From positions 1-64,000 of the forward strand of contig NZ_OMWA01000005.1 of NCBI RefSeq assembly GCF_900314615.1: a stretch of 64,000 bases of DNA. The letters run 5' to 3'. Both the position numbers and the translations under genes were made by a program. The stretch comes from an uncultured Methanobrevibacter sp. (GTDB lineage: Archaea > Methanobacteriota > Methanobacteria > Methanobacteriales > Methanobacteriaceae). The number at the start of each line of letters is the position of its first letter. Within the stretch, counting starts at the first letter, position 1. Positions 42,126 to 54,300 of the stretch are shown here, in pieces. Below the pieces are notes generated by a model that was not told the origin of the DNA, ran no database searches, and saw nothing but the letters and a program-made list of their open reading frames with translations.

Positions 42126-45100
42126 TTATTTCCTAAATCTTCTTCTAATTTCATTTGATCCAATTGCCAATAGGACTAATAACAATATCCATAGAGGATT
42201 ACCTGTAGGATAATCGGACAAGCTTACACCTTCACCTGCGTCCAGTGCAATTTCGTGTTTACCGCCGTTGTCAGGTGTACCGTTATTATTTCCGTCAACA
42301 ACTACTTCCACCATAGTGGTAGTTGAGTTGTATTTTGCATCACCGGAGTATACAACTATTGCATTATATTTACCAGCAGGCAGACCGTGGACTTTGATTA
42401 CTGCTTTTCCGTTAACAACCTCAGTTGTGTATTTTTTACCGTCAATTGTAACAGTTACAGTACCTGTTGCGTCACTTGGAAGGTTAATTGTTATAGTTGA
42501 ATCCTCACCGACTTTAACTTCATCAGCAGTAGCGGACATTGATGATTTTGCCTTTTCGACTGTGAATTTCACCACATCAGTGAATCCTTCGTATTTGGCG
42601 TCACCGACATAGGTTACTTTTGCAGTGTATTTGCCTGCATCAAGTTTTGGTATTACGACTTTTGCCTTACCGTTTACAATATCAGCATAATATCCTACAC
42701 CGTTGATTTCAACAAGAACCTGTCCGGTTGCATCGGAAGGTACACTTACTGTGATTACTTCATCTTTTCCGACTGTAATGTCTTTTGGAGCTACCTTTTT
42801 AGTAGGTTCAACTTTGGTAACTTCGAATTTAACAGCAGTTGAATTTGATTTGAAGTAATCATCACCTTCATATGTGACAATAGCAGTCTTGTTTCCGGCT
42901 GTCAGATCAGGGATTGAAATTTGTGCTTTTCCGTCTTTGATTTCACCGGTGTATGTTTTACCGTCGATTTCGACAGTTACAGTTCCGGTGGTTTTTCCAG
43001 GAAGGTCGATAGTTATAACTTCATTGTCTCCAACTTCAATGTCTTCGGAGGAGATTGTCATAGGAGCATCTGACTTAGGTATGTCGACTGTGGATTCTGC
43101 ATTTTTGCTTGCATAATTATTATCACCGGAGTATGAAACATCAATTTTATGGACTCCAGGTTTTGTTTCATCCAACTTGATTACTGCAGTACCGTTTTCA
43201 ACTTTAACAGTATAGGTGTCGCCATCAACTTTTACTGTTACGTTACCGGTAGCGTCACTTGGAAGCACTACAAGTACGGTTCCGTTGCCCTGATCGATTA
43301 CATCCATTGTTGTGTCGATTTTTGATACTGTAAAGATTGTTGTGTTTGTTGCAGGCAGGTATTTTTCATCACCGTTGTATCTTACACTTACGTAGTATTC
43401 GCCTTTTGGAAGACCTGAAATTACAAGTTCACCGTTTCCTCCGCTGATTGCAACAGTGTATTTGCCTGCGCCTTCAACTGCAGTTAATTTTCCGTCGTCA
43501 AGGTTGAAGTTGTATTCTTCACCATCAATGATTACAGTCACATTTCCTGTAGCGTCACTTGGAACTATCAGTTTGATGTTTTCGTTTTCACCGACCATGA
43601 TGTTTGAAGCTGTTGGAATTACAAATGATTCAACTTTTTCGACATTGAATGTTTTTGTAGTTGAGCTTCCTGCATATTTGTCATCACCGGTGTATGTTAC
43701 GTTTACGCTGTAGTTTCCGCTGCCTAAGCGTGGGATTTCAGCAACGCCTGTACCGTTTGTAATGTTTACATAGTATCCTACACCATCGATGTCAATTAAT
43801 ACCTGTCCGGTAGCGTCATCCGGAAGTTTTACAGTAACTTTAAGGTTATCTCCAACTTCAATGTCTTCGATTGTTGCCTGTACTTCGGTTGTGACTTTAT
43901 CCACATTGAACTGTGCAGTAGTTGTATTTGCTTTGTATTTGTCGTCACCGTCGTATTTTACGAATACTGATTTTTTACCTTCTTTAAGGCCGTCAACAGT
44001 GAATGTTGCTTTGCCGTTTTCAATTGGAGAGGTGTATTTTTCTCCATCGATTTCGATAGTGATTGAACCTGTTGCTTTTTCAGGAACGTTTACTACAATT
44101 ACTTCACTGTCGCCGACTTTGATGTTTTCAACAGTAACATCCAGTGGAGTGTCTCCCATCGGACCTGTTACTGTAGTGTTTATTGAAGCAGGATCATGAG
44201 TGTCATCACCGGAGTAGATGATTTCAACGTCATGTTCACCTGGTTCTACATTATCATCAAGGTTGATTATAGCTGTACCGTTTTCAACAGGAACAGTGTA
44301 TTGTTTGTCTCCGACTTTAACAGTTACATTACCTGTTGCATTGTCTCCGACAACAACTGCTATGGTACCGTTTCCGGAGTCAATTATCTTCATGTCAGGA
44401 GTCTGTTTAGCTTTCTCGACAGTTAAGTTATCTATAGTATAGTTAGCAGCGTAGTTGTCATCACCAATGTATTCTACAGCAATAGTATGGTCGCCCGGAG
44501 TTAAACCGTCAACACTTACTACAGCTTTACCGTCTTTAACTGGTGCTGTGTAGTTTTTACCTCCGACACTTACAACAACATCACCGGTAGCATCGCCAGG
44601 AACAGTTACAGTAATTTCAACAGGTTCACCTTCTTTAGCTTCACCAACATCGATTTCTATTGGAGTTTCATACTTAGGACCTGTTATGTTTGTAGTAGTT
44701 GAAGTTGCATTGTGAGTATCATCACCAGAGTAAACAATTTCAACTTCATGAGTTCCAGGAGTTACATTATTATCAATAGTTACAACAGCTGTACCGTTAA
44801 CAACAGTAGCGTTATACTCTTTACCGTCAACTTTAACAGTCACATTACCAGTAGCATTATCACCAACAACAGTAGCATTATCACCAACAACAACCACAAC
44901 AGTACCATTGCCCTGATCAATGACTTTAACATCCGGTTTGATTGGAGCTTTTTCAACTGTGAAATTGCCAACAGTACTATTGGCAGCGTAGTTGTCATCA
45001 CCACCATAACCAACAGCAATAGTCTTATCACCATCAGTTAATTCAGGAACAGTGAATGTTGCTTTACCGTCTTTAATTGGAGCAGTGTAATCTTTACCAT

Positions 45101-45380
45101 CAACTGAAATAGTTACATTACCAGTAGCATTTTCAGGAACAGTTACAGTGATTTCAACCGGTTCACCTTCTTTAGCTTCACCGACTTCAATCTCAATTGG
45201 AGTTTCATACTTAGGACCAGTTATGTTTGTAGTGGTTGAAGTTGCATTGTGAGTATCATCACCAGAGTAAACGATTTCAACTTCGTGAGTTCCAGGAGTT
45301 ACATTGCCATCAATAGTTACAACAGCTGTACCGTTAACAACAGTAGCGTTATACTCTTTACCGTCAACTTTAACAGTCAC
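42126..45380 (-). CDS. giant adhesin, C-terminal portion (after frameshift)
   Basis: A 1,084-codon frame that continues the giant adhesin. It has no start of its own: it opens inside an Ig-like repeat (GTG of NVTVKVDG), and the same frame extends upstream to the frameshift near 45,405. It holds 12 Ig-like domains marked by the Y-x-GDD-x-Y motif. The end is GNPLWILLLVLLAIGSNEIRRRFRK: a PTGNP motif, one hydrophobic helix and a basic tail. That is a typical surface-protein anchor, so the mature protein would be held at the membrane and reach through the pseudomurein wall. It should be annotated with the next entry as one gene. Confidence 0.82.
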   Translation of the reverse strand: MTVKVDGKEYNATVVNGTAVVTIDGNVTPGTHEVEIVYSGDDTHNATSTTTNITGPKYETPIEIEVGEAKEGEPVEITVTVPENATGNVTISVDGKDYTAPIKDGKATFTVPELTDGDKTIAVGYGGDDNYAANSTVGNFTVEKAPIKPDVKVIDQGNGTVVVVVGDNATVVGDNATGNVTVKVDGKEYNATVVNGTAVVTIDNNVTPGTHEVEIVYSGDDTHNATSTTTNITGPKYETPIEIDVGEAKEGEPVEITVTVPGDATGDVVVSVGGKNYTAPVKDGKAVVSVDGLTPGDHTIAVEYIGDDNYAANYTIDNLTVEKAKQTPDMKIIDSGNGTIAVVVGDNATGNVTVKVGDKQYTVPVENGTAIINLDDNVEPGEHDVEIIYSGDDTHDPASINTTVTGPMGDTPLDVTVENIKVGDSEVIVVNVPEKATGSITIEIDGEKYTSPIENGKATFTVDGLKEGKKSVFVKYDGDDKYKANTTTAQFNVDKVTTEVQATIEDIEVGDNLKVTVKLPDDATGQVLIDIDGVGYYVNITNGTGVAEIPRLGSGNYSVNVTYTGDDKYAGSSTTKTFNVEKVESFVIPTASNIMVGENENIKLIVPSDATGNVTVIIDGEEYNFNLDDGKLTAVEGAGKYTVAISGGNGELVISGLPKGEYYVSVRYNGDEKYLPATNTTIFTVSKIDTTMDVIDQGNGTVLVVLPSDATGNVTVKVDGDTYTVKVENGTAVIKLDETKPGVHKIDVSYSGDNNYASKNAESTVDIPKSDAPMTISSEDIEVGDNEVITIDLPGKTTGTVTVEIDGKTYTGEIKDGKAQISIPDLTAGNKTAIVTYEGDDYFKSNSTAVKFEVTKVEPTKKVAPKDITVGKDEVITVSVPSDATGQVLVEINGVGYYADIVNGKAKVVIPKLDAGKYTAKVTYVGDAKYEGFTDVVKFTVEKAKSSMSATADEVKVGEDSTITINLPSDATGTVTVTIDGKKYTTEVVNGKAVIKVHGLPAGKYNAIVVYSGDAKYNSTTTMVEVVVDGNNNGTPDNGGKHEIALDAGEGVSLSDYPTGNPLWILLLVLLAIGSNEIRRRFRK
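44851..44892 (-). repeat. 21-bp tandem duplication
   Basis: GTAGCATTATCACCAACAAC plus A occurs twice in a row, coding a doubled VVGDNAT. It sits at the same point in its repeat unit as the frameshift does in the next unit. Confidence 0.85.
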
Positions 45381-48300
45381 ATTACCAGTAGCATTATCAC
45401 CAACAACCCGTAATCCACAACTTTCATGTCAGGTTCAACAGGAGCTTTTTCAACTGTGAAATTGCCAACAGTATTATTGGCAGCGTAGTTGTCATCACCT
45501 TCATATCCAACAGCAATAGTCTTATCACCATCAGTTAATTCAGGAACTGTGAATGTTGCTTTACCATCTTTAATTGGAGCAGTGTAATCTTTACCCTCAA
45601 CTGAAATAGTTACATTACCAGTAGCATTTTCAGGAACAGTCACAGTAATTTCAACCGGTTCGCCTTCTTTAGCTTCACCGACTTCAATTTCGATTGGAGC
45701 GTCACGTTTAGGAGCGGTTACGTTAGCTTTTACGCCAACACCGTCATGGTTATCATCACCGGAATAGATTACTTCAACTTCGTGAGTTCCAGGAGTTGAA
45801 TTGTCTAAAGTAATTACAGCTGTTCCGTTTACAACTGTAGCATTGTACTCTTTATCTCCGACTTTAACTGTTACGTTACCTGTTGCGTTTTCAGGAACTA
45901 CCACAACAACAGTGCCGTTACCTTGATCAATCACTTTAACATCTTCAGGAGTTAGAATTTCTTTTGCAACTTCTAAAGCAGTAGAGTAAGTGCTTGATTC
46001 ATATTTGTCATCACCGTTGTATTTAGCTTCAACTGTGTAGTTGCCTGCATCTAAATCTGGTACGACAAGTACACCTTTACCGCCGGATACCGGAACAGTG
46101 TATGTTTTATTGCCGATTGTGACTGTTACATTACCTGTTGCGTCTGTTGGTACAGTGACTTCAACTACTGCTTTATCACCGTAAGTGATGTTGTCCACTT
46201 TAACTGAAACAGTTGAAGGAACGCTTTCAACTTCAAATGATTTAGTTGCTTTTTGTGAAGGATTGTATTTATCATCACCGAGATATCTTGCAGTCACAGT
46301 ATGGTTTCCGCCGGAAATACCCGGAATTACAAGTTGTCCTTTACCATCAGTAATATTTACATAGTAACCGGTTCCGTCAACATCAACAAGTACTGGTCTT
46401 GTCACATCACTTGGAGCATTTACATTGATTATGGCAGTGTCACCGTCTAAAGTTACATCAAATGTTACTTCACTGTCATGTTTGGATACTGTAATGTTTG
46501 CTGTTGTGTGATTTGAAGCATAGTCACTGTCACCGGCATAGTCAACAGCAATTGTTTTAGTGCCGGCAGTCAGGTTTTCGATTTCAAATCTTGCAACACC
46601 GTCAGTTATATTATCAGTAGTGTATTTTACACCGTCAATTTCAACAGTTACATTTCCTGTTGCATTTTCAGGTACAGTTACTACTACAACAGCTTTATCG
46701 CCGACTTTGATGTCTTCAACACTTACATCTATCGGTGAAGTGTATGTTGGGATATGTACTGTTGCTTTTTGAGTCTGTCCGTCATGATCATCGTCACCGG
46801 AGTATGTTACATTAATTTCGTGAGTTCCAGGAGTTGCGTTGGTCAGTGTGATTACTGCAACACCGTTTTCAATTGTAGCGTTATATGTTTCATCGCCGAG
46901 TTTGATTGTTACGTTACCTTTAGCGTCTTCAGGCAGTACTACAACAACAGTCTTGTTGCCTTTGTCAATTACTTCCATTTCAACTGTGTCTTTTGCAACT
47001 TCAAATGTTGCTGTGCTGTTGCTTGGCATGTATTTGTCATCACCGTTGTATTTAGCTTCAACAGTGTAGTTTCCTTTATGTAATCCTGAAACAGTAAGGT
47101 TGCCTTTTCCGCCGCTTACAGCAACAGTGTAAGTTTTGCCTGCAACTTTAACTGTGATGTTTCCTGTAGCGTCTTCAGGTACATTGAATATAATTACTTC
47201 ATTGTCACCGTAAGTAATGTTCTGGGCTTCAACAGTTACAGTTGAGTTGTTTCTGTTTACTTTAAATGCAGCTGAATCAGCGGATTTAGCAGTGTAGTTT
47301 TCATCACCTAAGTAAGTTGCAACTACAGTGTATGAATCTGAAGGCAAGTTGTTGAGTTCTAATACAGCTTTACCGTCGGTTACATTAGCATAGTAATGCT
47401 GATCGTTAATGTCAATCAGTACTTGACCTGTAGCGTTTTGAGGAACTGTTACAGTAATTGTCTGTTTGCCACCGACAGTGCTGTTCTGGATTTCAACTGA
47501 TACAGGAGCGTCAAGTTTGGTTACTTCAAATGTTTTTGAAGTCCAGTTGCCAGTTAAGTTCTTATCACCATCATAGATTACATTTACACTATGATTTCCT
47601 GCAGCAAGTTTTGGAGTTGTGAAGTTAGCTCTGCCGTTTGCAAGCTCAGCAGTGTAGTTGACACCACCAATGTTAATTGTAACATTGCCTGTTGCATTAA
47701 CGTTGCCTACAGTAATGTTGATTACCTGAGTTTCACCTACTTTAATGGAAGGTTCTACTTCAACGTCAACAGTAGTGTTCTGTTTGCCTACATTGAATAC
47801 AGCAGTTTCAGTTGCTTTGTTGTAGTTTTCATTTCCGTTGTAAGTTACTTCAACAGGATATGTTCCTGCATCAAGACCTCTTACTTCCAGAGTTGCTTTA
47901 CCTTCAAAGTCAGGAACGTCCCAGGTGGATGCTCTTAGAAGCACTACAGTCGGACCGTTTATAATAACCAATCTTTCTTCACCGTCGACTTTGATTGTGA
48001 CGTTACCTTCAGCATTTACATGTACAACAATGTATTCGACACCGCCGTAGACAATGTTTTCAACATCTATTGTAATTTCAGGATCTGCCTTTTCAACTTC
48101 AAATTCGGATTCTATTTCTTTTGTAGTTACGTTTGCGTTTCCGTTGTAGGTTGCTTTGACTGTGTAGTTGCCAGCACCGAGTCCACTTACAGGAAGTGTT
48201 GCAACACCATTAATAATATCTACAGTCTCAGATGCCATTCCTTCAACTTCAAATGTTACTGTTCCTGTTGCGTTTACATATGCATTGATAGTTGTAACTT

Positions 48301-51300
48301 CTCCGTAGGTTACATTTGCAATTTCAATGCTTAAATCAGCACTGCCCTGGCTTACTGTGAAGTTGGCTTTGGCAGTTGCAGCTGTGTATTTCTCGGTTTG
48401 CGGAACATAAAGTGTAATGTTGTGTTTGCCTGCAGCCAATCCTCTGACTGTGAGGTTTCCTTTACCTTCTGATATGAATGCTGTGTAGTTTACACCGTCA
48501 ATTTCGACTTTGACCGCTGAAGTTATGTTTTGAGCAGTTTCGAATTTGATCAGTTCATCATCACCGTATGTGATGTTAGTGCCTTTTACACTAGCCTCTG
48601 TATCAGTTCTGGTTATTTTAAGAACCGCTGTGGTACTGTTTGCAAGGTACTTGTAGTCACCGAGGTATGTTGCATTGATTTGATATTCACCTGCTTTAAG
48701 ACCTGTGATATTGAATCTTGCAACATGGCTGCTTACATTTGCATACAGGTGTTTGCCGTCAACATCAAGCAGAATTATACCTGTTGCATCGATTTCATTG
48801 AGTGTTACTGTAATATGTTCGATTTCACCTACTTTGGATTCAGGCACTTCAATGACGAATGAAATTGGGTTTTTCTCTACAGTGAAGTGTGAATGTACGG
48901 ATGATTCATCGTACCAGTGGTTTCCATGGTAGGTTACTTCAAGTTCATATTCTGTTGCGTTAAGGTTAGGAATGTGGACTTCGAGATTGTCAACTGTAGT
49001 GTTGTATTCATGTCCGTTTACCAAGAGTGTAATGTTTCCGAATCTTGCATGTTCGTCAAGGTCAATTCCAAGATAGATTATTACATCTCTGCCCACTGTA
49101 GAGTTGTCAATTTGAACAATTCTGATTTGTGAAGCGATTTTTGATACAGCAAATGAAGTTGAACCTTCATGATATGTTGTTTTTGTACCATTGACTTCAG
49201 CAAATACTGCCTCTACATCATATGTGCCCGCTTCAAGCAATGGAAGAGTAAGGATTGCTCTGCTTACTTCACTACCTGGTATAATAGTTACGTTTTTCCT
49301 TACAAGTTCTCCTGTAGCGTTTCTTACAATGATTGTAACTTCGCCTTCATGGTTTCCGACAATTGTTACGGTAACTGTACCGTTTTTATCGACATCAACG
49401 TTTTTAGCAGATACTGTGAGTTTTCCACCTGTAGAGTAGACTTCAAATGAAGTTCTGTTTTCGCTTGCAAGATATTTGTCATCGCCGAGGTATCTTGCAG
49501 TCACGTTGTATACTCCGACTTCAGGAGTGTATATGTGCAGGATTCCTTCGCCGTCATTTACATATATTGTGTATGTTTTGACGACTTTAGTTCCGTTCAG
49601 GAGAGTTAGCTCAACTTTACCTGTTGCATCTACAGGTACTTTGACTGTTATGTTCATGTTGGTTCCGTTAGGAATTATTCCATTTCTAGCTACAGTTAAA
49701 TTAATAGTTGATGCAACTTTATTGGCTTTAATTACAGCAGTATTGTTAATGCTTGAAAGGTATTGGTCATCTCCAAGGTAAGTTGCAGTTACTTTGTAGG
49801 TTGTGTTTTTAAGACCTGCAATTTCAACTGATCCTTCACCATCAGTTAAGTTGACTGTGTAGTTATTGCCGTTTACATTTACAACCACATATCCTGTAGC
49901 ATTTACAGGAACTTTTACAGTTACTTTAGTGCTGTCTCCAACATTGATTGGTGAGACGACAGTTACGTTTACCTGTGAAGCACGTTTGGTTACTGTGAAG
50001 TCTTTTGTAGTTGAGTTGGATTCATATTTAGCATCACCAGCATAACTTGCAACAACAGTTCTGGTACCGTTGGACTTGATTTGCACTTCAAATACAGCTT
50101 TACCAGTAGTAGGGTCTACTGATTTATTGTATTTGATACCGTCAATTTCAATAGTCACATTACCGGATACTGCATTAGGAACAGTTACAGTAATGACTGC
50201 TTTGTCTCCAACTTTAATAGGATCAACACTAATTGAAATCGGAGTAGCGTGTCTTGTAATGTAGAATACACCGGTTGCAGTCTTATTAGCATATTTGTCA
50301 TTGCCGAAGTAAGCAGTAATATTATACTTACCAATTCCTAAACCTGTTTCGTTATTGAATACTGCTTTACCCTCTTTAATTGTAGCAGTGTAGTTTACAC
50401 CATCAATTTCAATAATAACTTTACCTTTAGCATCAGATGGAACGTTTACTGTAATATTGGTTAACTCATCAACTTCAATATCACCGGCAGTAATGTTCAA
50501 TTCATAATCTGAAGTCTTATTGGCAGTGAATTCTGATGAATTTGTATCAGCTGTGAAGTTCTTATCACCAGCATAACTTGCAACAGCAGTGTAAGTGCCG
50601 TTTTCTAAAACATCAGTAGTGAATACTGCAATACCATTTTCATTAGCTTTGATGCTGTAAGGTTTGTTGTTTACAGTTAAAGTCACATTTTCTGTTGTTC
50701 TTGGGTCAACTTTCACGATTACAGTTGCGGTTTTACCAGATTCAGAAATCACTTTGATAATTTCAACATCAGGTGAAATCTGTTTGACTTCAAATCCTTT
50801 GTTAACTTTATCAGTATTATTTACATTGTATTTACCGTCACCAGAGTAGTTAGCATAAACTGTGTATTTATCAGCAGCTAAACCTTCTACGATCCAGTTG
50901 ACTTTACCTTTAACAATAGGTAAAGTAATAGATTTTGTTTCATTAATTCTGATTGTGATAAATCCAGTAGCATCAGATGTGATTGTTACAGTAATGTTTG
51001 CAGCCTGACCGTAATTAATATCTTTAACATCAATGACCATTGTAGTATTGATTCTATTTACTCCAAATTCTTTTTGAGCGGATACTTTAGAGTTATACTT
51101 ATCATTACCTGCGAATGTTGCAACGACTTTAATTGTAGCATTGTTAACAGGAATGTATTCATAAGTAGCTTTATCAGCATTTGAAACATGTACAGTGTAG
51201 TTTGCACCGTTGATTGTAAATATCACATCACCAGTTACACTTGCATTTAAGTTAGCTGTGAATGTTACAGGGCTGCCTACCACAATGGTTGCAGGATTAG

Positions 51301-54300
51301 TAGTGTCATTAACGCTAATTGTTAAATTATTTTTAACAACTTTGAATGAAACAGATGTAGTGAAACCAGTGTAATTTTCATCACCATCTAAAACGGCAGT
51401 TATAGTGTAGTTGCCTTCACCTAAACTACGTCTAAAGTCATGGATAGTCGGATTAGAATTGTATGTTGTGACATAATTACCGTTAATGTAAATATCAAGT
51501 TTTCCAGTAGAGTTAATCACATTAAATTTAATGTCTATGTCTTCACCAACCACATAGATTGCTTTTGCACCATCAATAGAGATAAGTGAATTGTTTGGAA
51601 GGACAAGGAATTTAACAAAAGTGGAAGTTACATTATTGTTATAATCATCACCTGTGAAGAATTCGACTGTAGCGTTATGAATGCCTCCAGACAATTTGGA
51701 TAAATTGACAGTGGCAACACCATTCTCTACGGTTCCAATGAATGTCTTTTTACCGACAGTGATATTTACTGTACCATTTGCATTATTTCCAATGACAATG
51801 TTGGCAACGGCATCTTTAGGATAAGTTACATCATCAATAGTTACATTAATGGAAGGAGTAACTCTAGTTACATTGAAGTTTACAGTTACTGATTTAGTGT
51901 TATAGTTATTATCACCATAGAATGTTACGTTTGCAGCGTATGTGCCTGTTTTGAATTGACCGATGTTGATTAATGAGATTACAGTATCATTGTATCTGAT
52001 ATCACCAGATACGTTAACTGATACATTACCTGTGAAGTCACCAGGAACAGTTATAACAATGCCAACATTCTCTTTGACAGTTACATTCAATCCAATAGCA
52101 CTTGCATCCAAATCAGCTGCAACAACATCTAATGAAACAGTATCATTGCTGCTTGGCAAGTATTTATAATCACCAGTATAAGTTACATTTACCAAGTAGT
52201 TTCCAACATTTAGGCCAGTAGCATTGAATTTACCTTTACCATTCACAATGGCAACAGTGTAGTTCTTACCTGCAACATTGAGAACAACATAATCATTTAT
52301 GGAAGGATTCATAGTAACCGTAATAGTTGCAACACCACCATAAGTCACAGGACCAACAACACCTACATCAATTGAAGTAACAATCTTATTGACTTTCAAG
52401 GTTACCGGATTGGAGATGCTTTGAACGTATCTTCCATCACCTGCAAATACTGCATTGATAATGTAAGTACCATTTGCCAAACCACTTAAAGTGAAGTTGC
52501 CTTTACCGTTGACAAGACCGACAGTATGGTTTGATCCGTTGACTTTAACTGTAACAATGGCATTAATACTCTGATTTAAAATAATTCCGATAGTAGCATT
52601 ATCACCGACATATATTGAATCATTATCTATAGTAATGGATAATGAAGTAACTATTTTATTCACTAATAATGTTTTATGTTCAGAAGTGTTGGACTCATAT
52701 TTATCATTACCCTCAAATTTCGCATAAATATCATAAGTAGCATTGGCTAAATTAGTAACGTAGATTTTTCCTTTACCATCAACAATAGCAACCTCATACT
52801 TTTTAGTATCGCCAGGAGCACCAACCATTAAGAACACAACTCCATTAATGTCTGACTCCATAGTAACTTCAACATAAACATCATCACCATCAATAATAGG
52901 GGACTTAAAGTCAATAGTCACAGGGGTTGTGAGTTTATTTACTTTAATTGTTTGAGTGTCGTTAATGCTTGAAAGGTATTGATCATCACCAATGTAAGTA
53001 GCATGGACATAGTAAGTTCCGTTACCAAGACCAGTAATGTTGATTGAACCAGCACCAGTACTGTTTAATTTAATAGTGTAATCTGTACCGTTTACATTAA
53101 CAGTCACATATCCTGTAGCATTAGCAGGAACTTTTACACTAACAGTAGCATTATCACCAACATTAATTGTTGGAGTAACAGTCACATTAACTTGTGAAGC
53201 ACGTTTGTTGACTGTGAAGTTAGCAGTTGTAGCATTGTTTACATATTTATTGTTTCCAACATAGATTGCGGTAACTGTTTTATTTCCATAAGTTACAGAT
53301 GGAACAGTGAATGTAGCAATTCCATCAGCTGCAGTCACTTGTTCATAAGGTTTGCCGTTAATTTCAATAGTTACTTTTTCACCGACAATATCATCAGGTA
53401 AGTCTACAGTAATTGTTACAGTGTCTCCAACTTTAATGTTATCCTTATTCACAACAGTTATTGTAATTGGAGTTTCAACTTTGGATACAAGGTATGATGT
53501 GAATACAGTCTGATTAGCATATTTATCATCACTTAAGGTTGCGTTAACCACGTATCTGCCAGCAACTGTTTTATTCAATGTTAATGTAGCAACACCGTTA
53601 ACGATAGTTGAGTTGGTTACTTTAGTACCGTTTACCCAAACTGTTACAGTTCCTGTAGCGTCTTTAGGAACATTTACAGTTATGGTAGTGTTTTGACCAA
53701 CAACAACATCTACCGCAGTGACATTCATTTCATAATCTTGAACTTTAATTACTTCTAAACCTTGGACAAGAGTTTCAACTCTAGCAGTGTAGTTAGCATC
53801 ACCAGTGTAGTTAGCAACAATGTCATATTTACCTACAGGTAATTTATCAACAGTAAATACAGCCACTCCACCAATAATAGGAGCAGTGTAATTCTTATTA
53901 TTGACTGTAATGTTTAAACTACCAGAAGCGTCAACATTGATTGTGACTCTAACACTAGCATTGGTATTAGCATCAACAGTAATTCCTTCAATTGTAATAG
54001 TAGGAGTTGCTTTGGTTACATTGAAGTCTTTTTGAGCTTCTTTAATAGCGTATTTATCATCACCTAAGTATTTTACATATACTGTGTAATTTTCGACTCC
54101 TAAAATACCTGCATCGAAAGTGACTTTACCGTTGACTAAAGTGAACTCGCCTTTATCTGTTTCATTAATTCTAATAGTTATATTTCCAGTTGCACCAGGA
54201 ACGGTCACAACAATAATTGTGCTTTCTCCATAAGTTACATTTTCAACATCAATAACAACTTCAGGAGCAACTTTAACCATTTCAAAGGTTTCAGTCACAT

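Noticed and set aside
42126..45380. A separate adhesin gene starting at 45,380
   Set aside because: The apparent start is a GTG inside an Ig-like repeat, with no signal peptide, promoter or ribosome binding site; the frame continues upstream to the frameshift.
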